Shown: positions 16,414 to 25,521 of the stretch, one piece after another
Layout of the letters: the number at the start of each line of letters is the position of its first letter
Numbering within the stretch: position 1 is the stretch's first letter
Source of the DNA: Bacteriovoracaceae bacterium
Lineage (GTDB): Bacteria; Bdellovibrionota; Bacteriovoracia; Bacteriovoracales; Bacteriovoracaceae
Length of the DNA stretch: 64,000 nt
Assembly (NCBI GenBank): GCA_019752535.1
Contig: JAIEMA010000064.1
Span: forward strand, 1-64,000
Direction of reading: 5' to 3'
Translations under genes and position numbers: made by a program
The notes under the pieces: generated by a model
What the model was told of the DNA's origin: nothing
The model's input: the letters and a program-made list of their open reading frames with translations, nothing else
Database searches by the model: none

Positions 16414-16563
16414 GTGATCCTTATCGGAAGAATGGAGACTAAGTATAATTAGCGTGATTTCAGCAGCTTATCGCGCATCTCTTTGAGGCCTCTATAGATG
16501 ATTGATGTTCTATTATGAAGAGATAAAGTTTGTTACAACTCTCATTCTTCAATTTAGAAACAG

Positions 16564-17646
16564 TTACTCATGATAATTAAAAACTTTATGTCCACCCTCG
16601 AGAAGATACTTGTCTTTTTTGAACAAGGCCATATCAGCGGCCATCATGTCTTTCACGAGTGTTTGCAGATTATGCTTGGGCTTCCATCCCAATTGAGTTT
16701 TAGCTTTGGTCGGATCCCCTAGAAGAAGCTCGACTTCTGTCGGACGGAAATATTTTTTATCAACGGCCACGACTTCTTTGCCTTTATAAAAGCCTCGCTC
16801 GTTCACGCCTTCACCCTTGAATTCAATTTCCATTCCGGCTTCAAGAAAAGCCATTTTCACAAAATCACGAACCGTTGTGGTGACACCGGTGGCGATCACA
16901 AAATCTTCAGGCTTCTCTTGCTGAAGCATGAGGTACATCGCTTCTACATAATCCTCAGCATGACCCCAGTCGCGTTTAGCGTTAAGATTACCGAGATAAA
17001 GTTTCTCTTCAAGGCCCAAGGCAATTTTTGAAGCGGCACGAGTAATTTTGCGAGTGACGAAAGTTTCACCGCGCAGTGGGGATTCGTGATTGAACAAGAT
17101 GCCATTACAGGCAAACATGCCGTAAGCCTCGCGGTAGTTCACCGTGATCCAGTAGGCGTAGAGCTTGGCTACGGCATAGGGAGAGCGTGGATAGAAGGGC
17201 GTGGTCTCTTTTTGCGGAGTTTCTTGCACCAGGCCATAGAGCTCAGAAGTAGAGGCTTGGTAAATTCGAGTTTTCTTTTCAAGCCCCAAAATGCGAATGG
17301 CTTCGAGAAGACGAAGAGTACCCGTTGCGTCAACGTTAGCGGTGTATTCAGGAGTCTCAAATGAAACCTGTACGTGGCTCATTGCGCCTAAATTGTAGAT
17401 CTCATCAGGCTGAACTTCTTGAATAATGCGAATGAGATTCGTTGAATCCGTTAAGTCCCCGTAATGAAGTTTAAGTTTGACGTTTTTCTCATGAGGGTCT
17501 TGGTAGAGATGATCGATGCGGTCTGTGTTAAAGAGCGAGGCGCGACGTTTGATGCCATGAACCTCATAGCCCTTCTTTAAGAGAAGCTCTGTGAGATAGG
17601 CGCCGTCTTGGCCGGTTATACCTGTGATGAGGGCGGTTTTTTTCAT
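16564..17646 (-). CDS. gmd: GDP-mannose 4,6-dehydratase
   Basis: 360 aa. NADP-binding [44 protein letters not shown], catalytic STSELYG and [10 protein letters not shown], and [17 protein letters not shown] are near-invariant Gmd signatures. It makes GDP-4-keto-6-deoxy-D-mannose, the substrate of the Fcl encoded nearby. The gene is monocistronic and divergent from the nonulosonic acid genes, with 175 AT-rich bases between the two starts. Confidence 0.97.
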   Translation of the reverse strand: MKKTALITGITGQDGAYLTELLLKKGYEVHGIKRRASLFNTDRIDHLYQDPHEKNVKLKLHYGDLTDSTNLIRIIQEVQPDEIYNLGAMSHVQVSFETPEYTANVDATGTLRLLEAIRILGLEKKTRIYQASTSELYGLVQETPQKETTPFYPRSPYAVAKLYAYWITVNYREAYGMFACNGILFNHESPLRGETFVTRKITRAASKIALGLEEKLYLGNLNAKRDWGHAEDYVEAMYLMLQQEKPEDFVIATGVTTTVRDFVKMAFLEAGMEIEFKGEGVNERGFYKGKEVVAVDKKYFRPTEVELLLGDPTKAKTQLGWKPKHNLQTLVKDMMAADMALFKKDKYLLEGGHKVFNYHE

Positions 17647-17821
17647 TCAAGACCTGTTTGTTTTTTAGAGGACGATTTTATGAAAAACAAATATAGAATT
17701 TGAAGTGCCAAAAAACAAGTTTCACCAAATATATTGCTAATTGTTATTTTTTTCAAAAATTACGACTGAAAATGGGCTTATATAAGTATAAAAACAGCAC
17801 TTCATTTACTAATATCTCTAA

Positions 17822-18841
17822 ATGATAAATCAATCTTTTCCCGTTTTTATAGCTGAAGTTGGCGTAAATCATGATGGGTCACTTTTAAAGGCTAAAAAAT
17901 TAGTGGATGCTGCGGTGGAAGCAGGTGCAACGATTGTGAAGTTTCAAACTTTCAAGACGGAAAAGCTGGTTACTAAGTCTGCTGAAATGGCAGAATATCA
18001 AAAAAAAAATATTGGCAAACAAGACTCACAGTATGAAATGTTAAAAAAACTCGAGTTGAGTTATGACGATTTCGTAGAACTAAAAAAATATTGTGTTGAA
18101 AAAAAAATCGAATTCCTTTCGACCGGGTTTGACATTGATTCACTAAAGTTCTTGGCATCACTAAATCCGAATTGTTGGAAAATTCCTTCTGGTGAAATTA
18201 CTAACTTACCATATCTTGAGTTTATAGCTGCTCAAACGGGACTAGTGTTTATTTCGACTGGCATGGCGACAATGGAAGAGGTTGATGAGGCTTTTAAGGT
18301 AATAAGTAATATTAGAAAATCTGACAAGGATATATATGTCATGCATTGTACGACACAGTATCCGGCAGAACTTAAAGACATAAATTTGAATGTATTAAAA
18401 AAATTCAATGAAAAATTTAAAAACCAAATTGGATATTCTGATCATTCGATGGGCATTGAGGTTTCGTTAGGAGCAATTGCTCTCGGATCAAAAATTATTG
18501 AGAAGCACATTACGTTGGACACCAGTGCTATCGGCCCGGACCATAAGGCTTCAATATTGCCTCAAGAATTCAAAATGTTAGTTGATTTGGGACGAAATAT
18601 TTTTTTATCTCTTGGTACAGATATAAAAAATCCCACTCAAATTGAAATTCAGAATAAAGCAATCGCCAGGAAATCTATTGTTGCAAAAAAAATGATCAAA
18701 AAAGGCGAGACATTTTCAGTAGAGAATTTGGATATTAAGCGCCCAGGAACGGGTCTCTCTCCAATGTGTTGGTACAAAATAATGGGAAGAGCTGCGAGCC
18801 GTGATTACGATACGGACGATCTCATTAACGAGTCACTATGA
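17822..18841 (+). CDS. Nonulosonic acid synthase (LegI/NeuB family)
   Basis: 339 aa: an N-terminal NeuB barrel (AEVGVNHDGSL, VKFQTFKTEKLV, LSTGFD, GYSDHSMG, EKHITLD) and a C-terminal SAF antifreeze-like domain from about residue 275 (ARKSIVAKKMIKKGETFS). It condenses PEP with a 2,4-diacetamido-hexose to form a sialic-acid-like sugar. The companion LegB/C/G genes favour legionaminic over N-acetylneuraminic acid. Start codon at 17822 follows a weak ribosome site. It overlaps the next gene by four bases. Confidence 0.88.
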   Translation: MINQSFPVFIAEVGVNHDGSLLKAKKLVDAAVEAGATIVKFQTFKTEKLVTKSAEMAEYQKKNIGKQDSQYEMLKKLELSYDDFVELKKYCVEKKIEFLSTGFDIDSLKFLASLNPNCWKIPSGEITNLPYLEFIAAQTGLVFISTGMATMEEVDEAFKVISNIRKSDKDIYVMHCTTQYPAELKDINLNVLKKFNEKFKNQIGYSDHSMGIEVSLGAIALGSKIIEKHITLDTSAIGPDHKASILPQEFKMLVDLGRNIFLSLGTDIKNPTQIEIQNKAIARKSIVAKKMIKKGETFSVENLDIKRPGTGLSPMCWYKIMGRAASRDYDTDDLINESL

Positions 18842-19605
18842 TTAATCACTTTGTACGACTGTTAAACAGTAGCAATTCTCTTACATTTTCAAATGATACT
18901 TTGAAAGTTTGCCTGCCTGATAAATTTATGAAAATTGGGATAGGAAAAGTTGGAAAAAAAAAGTTACATCAAGAGTATGAACATTTGGTTTTTTTGGGAT
19001 CGACCAAACTCTCAAAATTTATTCCAAGATATAATCTTGAAAGCAATTTTTTTTGTAACATTTTAAATGTGGAGTCTCTTCTACCAACGGATAGAACATT
19101 TGATGCTGCAAAAAAAATTTATGACCATTTTAATGCATTGGCTAGTTATCAAACTTTAAGTTTAGAAATAATACCTTACTTAAAGAAAGAGATTCACTGC
19201 GCGGGAATGGATTTTTTTTTAAATCAAATTGAAAAAAAAGAAATGCTTATTGGTCCGATCCATGGGGATTTTCATTTGAATAATATTATGAAAAATCAAA
19301 GTGGCGAGTTAAAAATTATCGATTTAGATTTATCTATGAAAAACTGGATTCGTCAGTTTGATCTGATTAATGTTCTCGTTTCTGAATATATTCTTACCCA
19401 AGGAGTAAAGTGGAAGGAAGCCTTTCTAGCTGCTTGGAAAAATCAAATGGCGTTGGCGGCTCTAGATGAGAGCTGGCCGGAGTGTAGTGTAGAAGATAAA
19501 AAAATTCATTTTTATTTGTATTTTATTAAAAGAACGATTGATGAGCATGTTGAATTCACTTCAGAAGAGCATTTGAAGCTCTTGCAGGTATTGGGGTTGA
19601 GTTAA
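18838..19605 (+). CDS. Aminoglycoside/choline kinase-like phosphotransferase
   Basis: 255 aa with the protein-kinase-like APH signature: IHGDFHLNNIM (Brenner motif with catalytic Asp) near residue 142 and KIIDLDLSMKNW (metal-binding DLD, in place of the common DFD/DWE) near 158. The N-lobe is short. The substrate is unknown; in a glycan locus a sugar or amino-alcohol is plausible. It sits between the nonulosonic acid synthase and an ABC transporter, with overlaps on both sides, so it belongs to the same transcript. Confidence 0.65.
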   Translation: MINHFVRLLNSSNSLTFSNDTLKVCLPDKFMKIGIGKVGKKKLHQEYEHLVFLGSTKLSKFIPRYNLESNFFCNILNVESLLPTDRTFDAAKKIYDHFNALASYQTLSLEIIPYLKKEIHCAGMDFFLNQIEKKEMLIGPIHGDFHLNNIMKNQSGELKIIDLDLSMKNWIRQFDLINVLVSEYILTQGVKWKEAFLAAWKNQMALAALDESWPECSVEDKKIHFYLYFIKRTIDEHVEFTSEEHLKLLQVLGLS

Positions 19606-21252
19606 ATGAAGAGAAGCGACTTGCTACAAATTAAAAAATTTATCCCAGATAAAATTTGGAAATTGATTGTTGGTTCAATCTTTATTGGTGTGCTGAGCTT
19701 TTTTGTAGAGTCATCGATGATTATTATTCTCCAGGGAGTTCTTGTTTCTTTAGGTTTAATGGCACGAGAAGCTTCTAGCCTTCCAGATTTTTATCCAACA
19801 TCTGTACTGCCTGCTTTTTTGGCTGTAGCAGGATTTGGATTCTCTCGCTCAGTTGCAAACTTTTTTAAAACCCATATGGCCGCCCTTGCACAACATCAAT
19901 TTACTTCATTCATTAGGTCTAAAATTTTAAAAATAGCTGTTAAGAAAGGTAACACTGTTTCTCATGATGAAGTTATCGCATATTTTTCAGAAGTTACGAC
20001 TCAGTCTGGAAATGTGATTCTCTATATCAATCTTTTGACTTCATCATTGATCTGTACAGGCTTACTTTTTATTCTTGGTTTGTATGTTGCTTTTTGGGAA
20101 ATGGTTATCGGTGTTATTGCTTTAGGACTAATTGCAATACCGTATGCAAAGTATAATCAAAAAATTAAAAAATCTGGAGCAGGGCTTGTTGTTGAATGGG
20201 AAAAAATTAACAACGTAATCCTCATAGGTTTAAAAAATAATTTTTTCCTTAAGATTTTTAATTTAGAAAATAAGGAAATACAAAAAGGTGAAGGAATACT
20301 AAGAGAGTACGAAAATCATTTAAAGCAGTACTCATTTATCGCCTCATTCTTTTTCTCACTGCCATCATTTTTAGGTGTTTTAGTTGTTTGTTTCATTTCA
20401 ATTGTAGGTAAAAGCTATTTGGGGTCCGATTCCATAAAATTGCTTTCATTTTATTATATTTTTATAAGATTTTCACAGTTTGCAAGTGAGAGTTACGCGT
20501 CCTTTGCCTTCTTTTCACTCAATTATGAAGGTGTGAAAAAATTGTCAAATTGGCTCAAGCTTCATCTTTCAGATATTCAAGAAGATATGCGACATAACGG
20601 TAAGAAGATTGAAAAATGTGAAGATGTCACGGTTTCAATTCAAAACTTGAGCTTTGGATATTCTGGTAAGCTGCTATTTCAAAATTTAAACATTGAACTA
20701 AAGAAAAGCGATTTTTTGTTAATCAAAGGTCATTCAGGTAGCGGCAAGAGTACTTTGCTAAATTTAATCTTTGGTCTTATCAAGCCAACTTCAGGCAATG
20801 TTCTTTTTAATGGGGAGCACGAGATTAAAAATTTGGCAGATATAATTGGTTATGTCGGGCCTGAGCCATACCTAATACCAGGAACAATTCGTGAAAATTT
20901 AGTATATGGTTCAAATATATCTGTTACAGATTCTGAGATGTATGGAGCACTTGAAAAAGTAGGGTTATTAGACTTAGTTCAGAGTTTTTCAGAAAAGCTA
21001 GACTATCGATTAAGTGATCATGCGCAAATCTCAACTGGTCAACGACAAAGACTTTCAATGGCGAGGGCTATTATCCGTCATGCGCGAATTTTTATATTAG
21101 ATGAAGCTACGTCTAATATTGATCATTACACAGAGGATAAAATTATAAAAATTCTTGAAGAGCTTAAAAAAGATATGATTATCGTTTCTGTTTCTCACAA
21201 GGATTCGTTCGATAATTTGGCGACTACAAGACTTGTTTTGGGAGACAATTAA
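19606..21252 (+). CDS. ABC exporter, fused membrane and ATPase domains
   Basis: 548 aa, MsbA/PglK-like half transporter. About six hydrophobic segments fill residues 15-310; the ATPase part has Walker A GHSGSGKST (near 375), signature STGQRQRLS and Walker B IFILDEAT. PglK-type proteins flip lipid-linked oligosaccharides, and the location inside a sugar locus suggests export of a glycolipid or sugar intermediate. A Wzx flippase is also encoded at 55457, so the locus holds two candidate flippases. It begins one base after the kinase stop. Confidence 0.82.
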   Translation: MKRSDLLQIKKFIPDKIWKLIVGSIFIGVLSFFVESSMIIILQGVLVSLGLMAREASSLPDFYPTSVLPAFLAVAGFGFSRSVANFFKTHMAALAQHQFTSFIRSKILKIAVKKGNTVSHDEVIAYFSEVTTQSGNVILYINLLTSSLICTGLLFILGLYVAFWEMVIGVIALGLIAIPYAKYNQKIKKSGAGLVVEWEKINNVILIGLKNNFFLKIFNLENKEIQKGEGILREYENHLKQYSFIASFFFSLPSFLGVLVVCFISIVGKSYLGSDSIKLLSFYYIFIRFSQFASESYASFAFFSLNYEGVKKLSNWLKLHLSDIQEDMRHNGKKIEKCEDVTVSIQNLSFGYSGKLLFQNLNIELKKSDFLLIKGHSGSGKSTLLNLIFGLIKPTSGNVLFNGEHEIKNLADIIGYVGPEPYLIPGTIRENLVYGSNISVTDSEMYGALEKVGLLDLVQSFSEKLDYRLSDHAQISTGQRQRLSMARAIIRHARIFILDEATSNIDHYTEDKIIKILEELKKDMIIVSVSHKDSFDNLATTRLVLGDN

Positions 21253-22232
21253 TGAAAAGAGTGCTTGTTACTGGTGCAGACGGATTTATTGGCTCGCATC
21301 TTTCTGAGTTTCTCGTTCAGAAGGGTTATAGGGTACGCGGACTGGTTAATTATAATTCATTTAATAGCTGGGGATGGTTAGATACAAGTCCTTATGCAAA
21401 GGAAATGGAAATTGTATCTGGTGATATTCGTGATCCCTTTTTTTGTAAAACGATCACCAAAGAGATTGACGTTGTTTTTCATTTGGCGGCACTTATTGCC
21501 ATACCATTCTCTTATCAAGCGCCACAAAGTTATATTGAAACGAATGTAAATGGGACTGCCAACATCTGCCTTGGAGCTATCGAGAACAATGTTGGTCTCG
21601 TAATTCATACCTCCACTTCTGAAGTATATGGAACAGCAAAATACGTCCCTATCGATGAGAATCATCCGCTTCAGCCTCAATCGCCTTATAGTGCTTCAAA
21701 AATTGGTGCAGATGCAATGGCTCAAAGTTTTCATAATTCCTTTGGGTTGCCACTTATAACCGCGCGACCTTTTAATACATATGGACCGAGACAATCCGCC
21801 AGAGCAATTATCCCTACAATAATCACTCAGATGCTGGCAGGAAAAAAAACAATCGAACTGGGGGATATATCTCCAACGAGAGATTTTAATTTTGTTTTAG
21901 ATACAGTTCTAGGCTTTTATAAATTATTTCAAGCAGAGAAAGCTGTCGGCAAATGTGTGAATATTGGTTCAAACTCAGAGATTAGTATTAAGGATTTGTT
22001 TGAAAAAATTAAAAAAATAACAAATTCACAGTGTGAACTTGCGGTCGACAAGACTCGTATTCGCCCAGAAAAGTCAGAAGTATACCGTCTTCTGGCCGAC
22101 AATGCCCTTATAAAAGAAATTGCAGGTTATATTCCAGAGTTTGGATTGGATCGTGGTCTTGAAGAAACTGTAAAATGGTTTTCTGACCCAATTAATCTAA
22201 AAAAATACAAATGGGATATTTACAATGTTTAG
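21252..22232 (+). CDS. legB: UDP/GDP-HexNAc 4,6-dehydratase (LegB-like)
   Basis: 326-aa extended SDR. GADGFIGSH at the N-terminus, RGLVNYNSFNSWGWLD (a LegB-type stretch), HTSTSEVYG with YSASKIGAD (catalytic residues) and RPFNTYGPRQSARAII. In legionaminic acid synthesis LegB makes the 4-keto-6-deoxy sugar used by the aminotransferase LegC, which is encoded next with an eight-base overlap. Its ATG overlaps the ABC transporter stop. Confidence 0.87.
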   Translation: MKRVLVTGADGFIGSHLSEFLVQKGYRVRGLVNYNSFNSWGWLDTSPYAKEMEIVSGDIRDPFFCKTITKEIDVVFHLAALIAIPFSYQAPQSYIETNVNGTANICLGAIENNVGLVIHTSTSEVYGTAKYVPIDENHPLQPQSPYSASKIGADAMAQSFHNSFGLPLITARPFNTYGPRQSARAIIPTIITQMLAGKKTIELGDISPTRDFNFVLDTVLGFYKLFQAEKAVGKCVNIGSNSEISIKDLFEKIKKITNSQCELAVDKTRIRPEKSEVYRLLADNALIKEIAGYIPEFGLDRGLEETVKWFSDPINLKKYKWDIYNV

Positions 22233-23361
22233 GGAGCAAATTGAGTTCATTAAGGGATTGTATGCAAAAAACGAGCTTTCTTTGCATGAGCCAGTTTTTG
22301 GTGGCAATGAGCTAAAGTATGTCTCTGAATGTATAAACTCAACATTTGTTTCGTCTGTAGGACAATTTGTGAATAAGTTTGAAGAGAGTGTTTGCCAGTT
22401 TACGGGTGCAAAATTCGCCGTTGCAACGACTAATGGAACCTCAGCTCTTCACCTCGCACTAGTGGCTTTGGGAGTTGAAGCTGAGGATGAAGTTATTACT
22501 CAGAATATTACTTTTATTGCAACAGTTAATGCGATTTCTTATTGTCGTGCAGTCCCGATTATAATTGATTGCGACGAAGATAATTTAGGATTGTCTCCGA
22601 GGCTTTTAGAGAGATTTTTGGATGAAAACGCAGAGCTTATGGATGGGATTTGTGTTAATAAAAAAACAAAACGTAAGATTAAAGCGTGCCTTCCTATGCA
22701 TGTTTTCGGTCATCCAGTTAAGCTTGATGACTTGATTCTAGTCTGTAAAAAATGGAATATTACTATTATAGAAGATGCTGCTGAGTCTTTGGGATCATAC
22801 TACAAGGGCAGACACACAGGTACATTTGGTGAAGTTGGTATCTTGAGTTTTAATGGAAATAAAGTGGTTACTACTGGTGGCGGGGGAATGGTTGTAACAA
22901 ATAATTCCGAGCTTGCTAAACACCTCAAGCATTTGTCGACGACAGCGCGAGTTGCTCATAAGTGGGATTTTATTCATGATGAAATTGGCTTCAATTATCG
23001 ACTTCCCAACCTGAACGCAGCTCTTGGCGTGGCACAATTAGAAGTTCTTCCATCTTTTCTTGAAAACAAGAGAGACACGGCAAAATCCTACAAAACATAC
23101 TTTGAGTCTAAAAGTATAAAATTTTGGAACGAAAGCTTAGATACGCGATGTAATTTTTGGTTGAATGCAATAATACTGAAAGACAAAAATGAGCGTGATG
23201 TTTTTTTGGAACAAACCAACAGCAGTGGACTTATGACAAGGCCACTTTGGAGTTTGATTTCCGATTTAAAAATTTACAATCACGCCGTAAAAACTTCTTA
23301 TCCAAATTCGGAGTACTTTAGAGATAGACTAGTTAATATCCCGAGTGGAGTTAGAAGATGA
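22225..23361 (+). CDS. legC: PLP-dependent sugar 4-aminotransferase (LegC-like)
   Basis: 378-aa DegT/DnrJ family aminotransferase. LHEPVFGGNELKYV at the N-terminus is typical of LegC; NGTSALHLAL, EDAAESLGS (Asp pairs with PLP nitrogen) and SFNGNKVVTTGGGG (Schiff-base Lys) are visible. It should aminate the LegB product at C4. Overlaps legB and legG by eight and four bases, so the three steps are made from one coupled message. Confidence 0.87.
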   Translation: MFREQIEFIKGLYAKNELSLHEPVFGGNELKYVSECINSTFVSSVGQFVNKFEESVCQFTGAKFAVATTNGTSALHLALVALGVEAEDEVITQNITFIATVNAISYCRAVPIIIDCDEDNLGLSPRLLERFLDENAELMDGICVNKKTKRKIKACLPMHVFGHPVKLDDLILVCKKWNITIIEDAAESLGSYYKGRHTGTFGEVGILSFNGNKVVTTGGGGMVVTNNSELAKHLKHLSTTARVAHKWDFIHDEIGFNYRLPNLNAALGVAQLEVLPSFLENKRDTAKSYKTYFESKSIKFWNESLDTRCNFWLNAIILKDKNERDVFLEQTNSSGLMTRPLWSLISDLKIYNHAVKTSYPNSEYFRDRLVNIPSGVRR

Positions 23362-24479
23362 AAAAAGTTGTCGCTTTTACAAGCACCAGGGCGGATTATG
23401 GCCCTATTTTTCATCTGATAAAATCTCTTTCGTCAGATTGTGAGTTGCATCTGTTTGTAACAGGAACGCATCTCTCAATGAAACATGGTTACACGATTGA
23501 TCTTATTGATAAAAGTATTTTTAAAAATATTCACAAACTTCCTGTCGATTTGGAGGGTACCGAGGCTGATATTTTTGCTAGTACTTTGAAATTGGTTTCA
23601 GCTGAACTAAAAAAGCAACATTACGACATTGCGATAGTTTTGGGCGATCGTTTTGAAGCTCTCGCTTTTGGTGTTGGCGCCTTTATGGAAAATATCCCTC
23701 TTGTTCATCTTCATGGCGGGGAAATTACTTACGGTGCAAAAGATGATAGTTATCGGCACTGCTTAACGAAGCTTTCTCAACTGCACTTCACGGCACACCA
23801 AGACTATTCCAAAAGGGTGATCCAGCTTGGGGAAAATCCGACGTCTGTCTTTAACGTCGGTGCATTTGGCTTAGAATATTTGAAATCATTTAACAAAAAA
23901 TCTAAAGCCGAACTTTCAAAGATTTTAGATTTTGATTTAACTAAGAAAATATTTTTGGTTACTTTACACTCCGAGACTCATGACGAATCCAATGTCGAAA
24001 ATGCAGTTAGAGAAGTATTGGATGGCCTTGCACATTTCACTGATGCAAGTATAGTCATTACGATGCCAAACATAGATGTTGGAGGAAAAATTATCAGAAA
24101 ATATCTTAATGAATTTTGCCGAACATATAAGAATGCCAAGTGCTTTGAAAACTTAGGTTCAGATAATTACCTTAGCGTGATGGCAATCTCGAATATCGTG
24201 ATTGGTAATTCGTCTAGCGGGATTTATGAAGCTCCTTACTTTAAGATACCGACAATAAATATTGGGAGTAGACAGGCGGGTAGAATTAAAGCCGAAAGTG
24301 TGATTGACGTTAAGTATGATAAAGATCAGATAAGGGATACGATACAAAGAGTGTTAAAGGGCTTAGATTTAAAAGATATGCTTTACCCCTTTGGCCAACC
24401 AGACGCATATATAAAAGCGAAAGATATTATATTAAATTTTTCTTTTGAGCCAATGAAAAAATTTTATGACAAAAATTAA
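23358..24479 (+). CDS. legG: Hydrolysing NDP-sugar 2-epimerase (LegG/NeuC-like)
   Basis: 373 aa of the WecB/NeuC fold. TSTRADYGP at the N-terminus, HGGEITYGAKDDSYRH, LHSETHDES and GNSSSGIYEAP are NeuC/LegG signatures. It removes the nucleotide while inverting C2, giving the free 2,4-diacetamido-mannose-type sugar for the synthase at 17822. It overlaps legC by four bases; the PtmE-like gene starts within its last codons. Confidence 0.87.
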   Translation: MKKVVAFTSTRADYGPIFHLIKSLSSDCELHLFVTGTHLSMKHGYTIDLIDKSIFKNIHKLPVDLEGTEADIFASTLKLVSAELKKQHYDIAIVLGDRFEALAFGVGAFMENIPLVHLHGGEITYGAKDDSYRHCLTKLSQLHFTAHQDYSKRVIQLGENPTSVFNVGAFGLEYLKSFNKKSKAELSKILDFDLTKKIFLVTLHSETHDESNVENAVREVLDGLAHFTDASIVITMPNIDVGGKIIRKYLNEFCRTYKNAKCFENLGSDNYLSVMAISNIVIGNSSSGIYEAPYFKIPTINIGSRQAGRIKAESVIDVKYDKDQIRDTIQRVLKGLDLKDMLYPFGQPDAYIKAKDIILNFSFEPMKKFYDKN

Positions 24480-25521
24480 TAAATACGTAGTTAATGAAAA
24501 ATCTTCAATTTTTAATGCAATTAAATTTATTACGGAGCAAGGAACTCAATTTGCAATAATTGTCGATGATTCTATGAAGCTCAAAGGGGTCATTACTGAT
24601 GGTGACATCCGAATTGGAATTCTTAGGAGCCTTGATCTCCAGTCTTCTGTCACGAATATTATGAATAAGAATCCTAAGATTCTTCAGGTCGGCTACGAGC
24701 ATGGGCAATTAATTAAGCTTTTAAATAAATTTAAAATCAAGCAGCTTCCAATTGTTGATAAAGATATGAAAGTTGTTGATGTTTATTTAAATAATAAAGA
24801 GACATTCATTGAAAATGAGAGGAGAAACCCTGTCGTACTCATGGCGGGTGGGTTAGGTTCTCGTCTTGGTGAGTTGACATCTAATTGCCCAAAACCTCTT
24901 TTAAAAGTTGGGAACAAGCCTATTCTAGAAATTATCCTTGAAAATTTTATTGAGTATGGTTTTAAGAATTTTTATTTTTCAGTTAACTACATGTCGGACC
25001 AGATTGAACAATATTTCAAAGATGGGTCGGACTGGGGTGTGAGTATAAGCTATATCAAAGAAACTGTTAAACTTGGTACAGCGGGAGGTCTTGGTCTTGC
25101 AGATTTTGATCGGGATGAGCCAATCATCATAATGAATGGAGATCTGTTAACCAAGGTGAATTTCAGTCAGTTATTGGACTTTCATGAGAAGTCTAAATCA
25201 GATGGTACAATGTGTGTACGCAAGTATGATTTTCAAGTTCCCTATGGAGTTATTGAGACTGACGGGGACTCGATCCAAAAGATTATAGAAAAGCCGATTC
25301 ATGCTTTTTTTGTGAATGCAGGTATATATGTTCTTAACCCTAAATTTTTAGACTACATCAAGCAGGGCGAATATATGGATATGCCAACTCTATTTGATTT
25401 GGCGAAAACGAAGATGAAAAACCTCAAAGTTTTTCCAATTCATGAATACTGGCTTGATATTGGCCGACTTGAAGATTTTGAGAAAGCCCAAGTCGACTTC
25501 AAAGTCTTTTTTAACAATTAA
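24466..25521 (+). CDS. ptmE: CBS-domain sugar nucleotidyltransferase (PtmE-like)
   Basis: 351 aa: two N-terminal CBS repeats (about 1-60 and 62-118) and a C-terminal nucleotidyltransferase with LMAGGLGSRL, CPKPLLKVGNKPI and MNGDLLT. In Campylobacter, PtmE of this layout makes GDP-glucosamine, so the nonulosonate here may be built on GDP-linked GlcNAc as in legionaminic acid synthesis. The CBS pair could sense a nucleotide. Ends tail to tail (four-base overlap) with the minus-strand aminotransferase gene. Confidence 0.85.
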   Translation: MTKINKYVVNEKSSIFNAIKFITEQGTQFAIIVDDSMKLKGVITDGDIRIGILRSLDLQSSVTNIMNKNPKILQVGYEHGQLIKLLNKFKIKQLPIVDKDMKVVDVYLNNKETFIENERRNPVVLMAGGLGSRLGELTSNCPKPLLKVGNKPILEIILENFIEYGFKNFYFSVNYMSDQIEQYFKDGSDWGVSISYIKETVKLGTAGGLGLADFDRDEPIIIMNGDLLTKVNFSQLLDFHEKSKSDGTMCVRKYDFQVPYGVIETDGDSIQKIIEKPIHAFFVNAGIYVLNPKFLDYIKQGEYMDMPTLFDLAKTKMKNLKVFPIHEYWLDIGRLEDFEKAQVDFKVFFNN

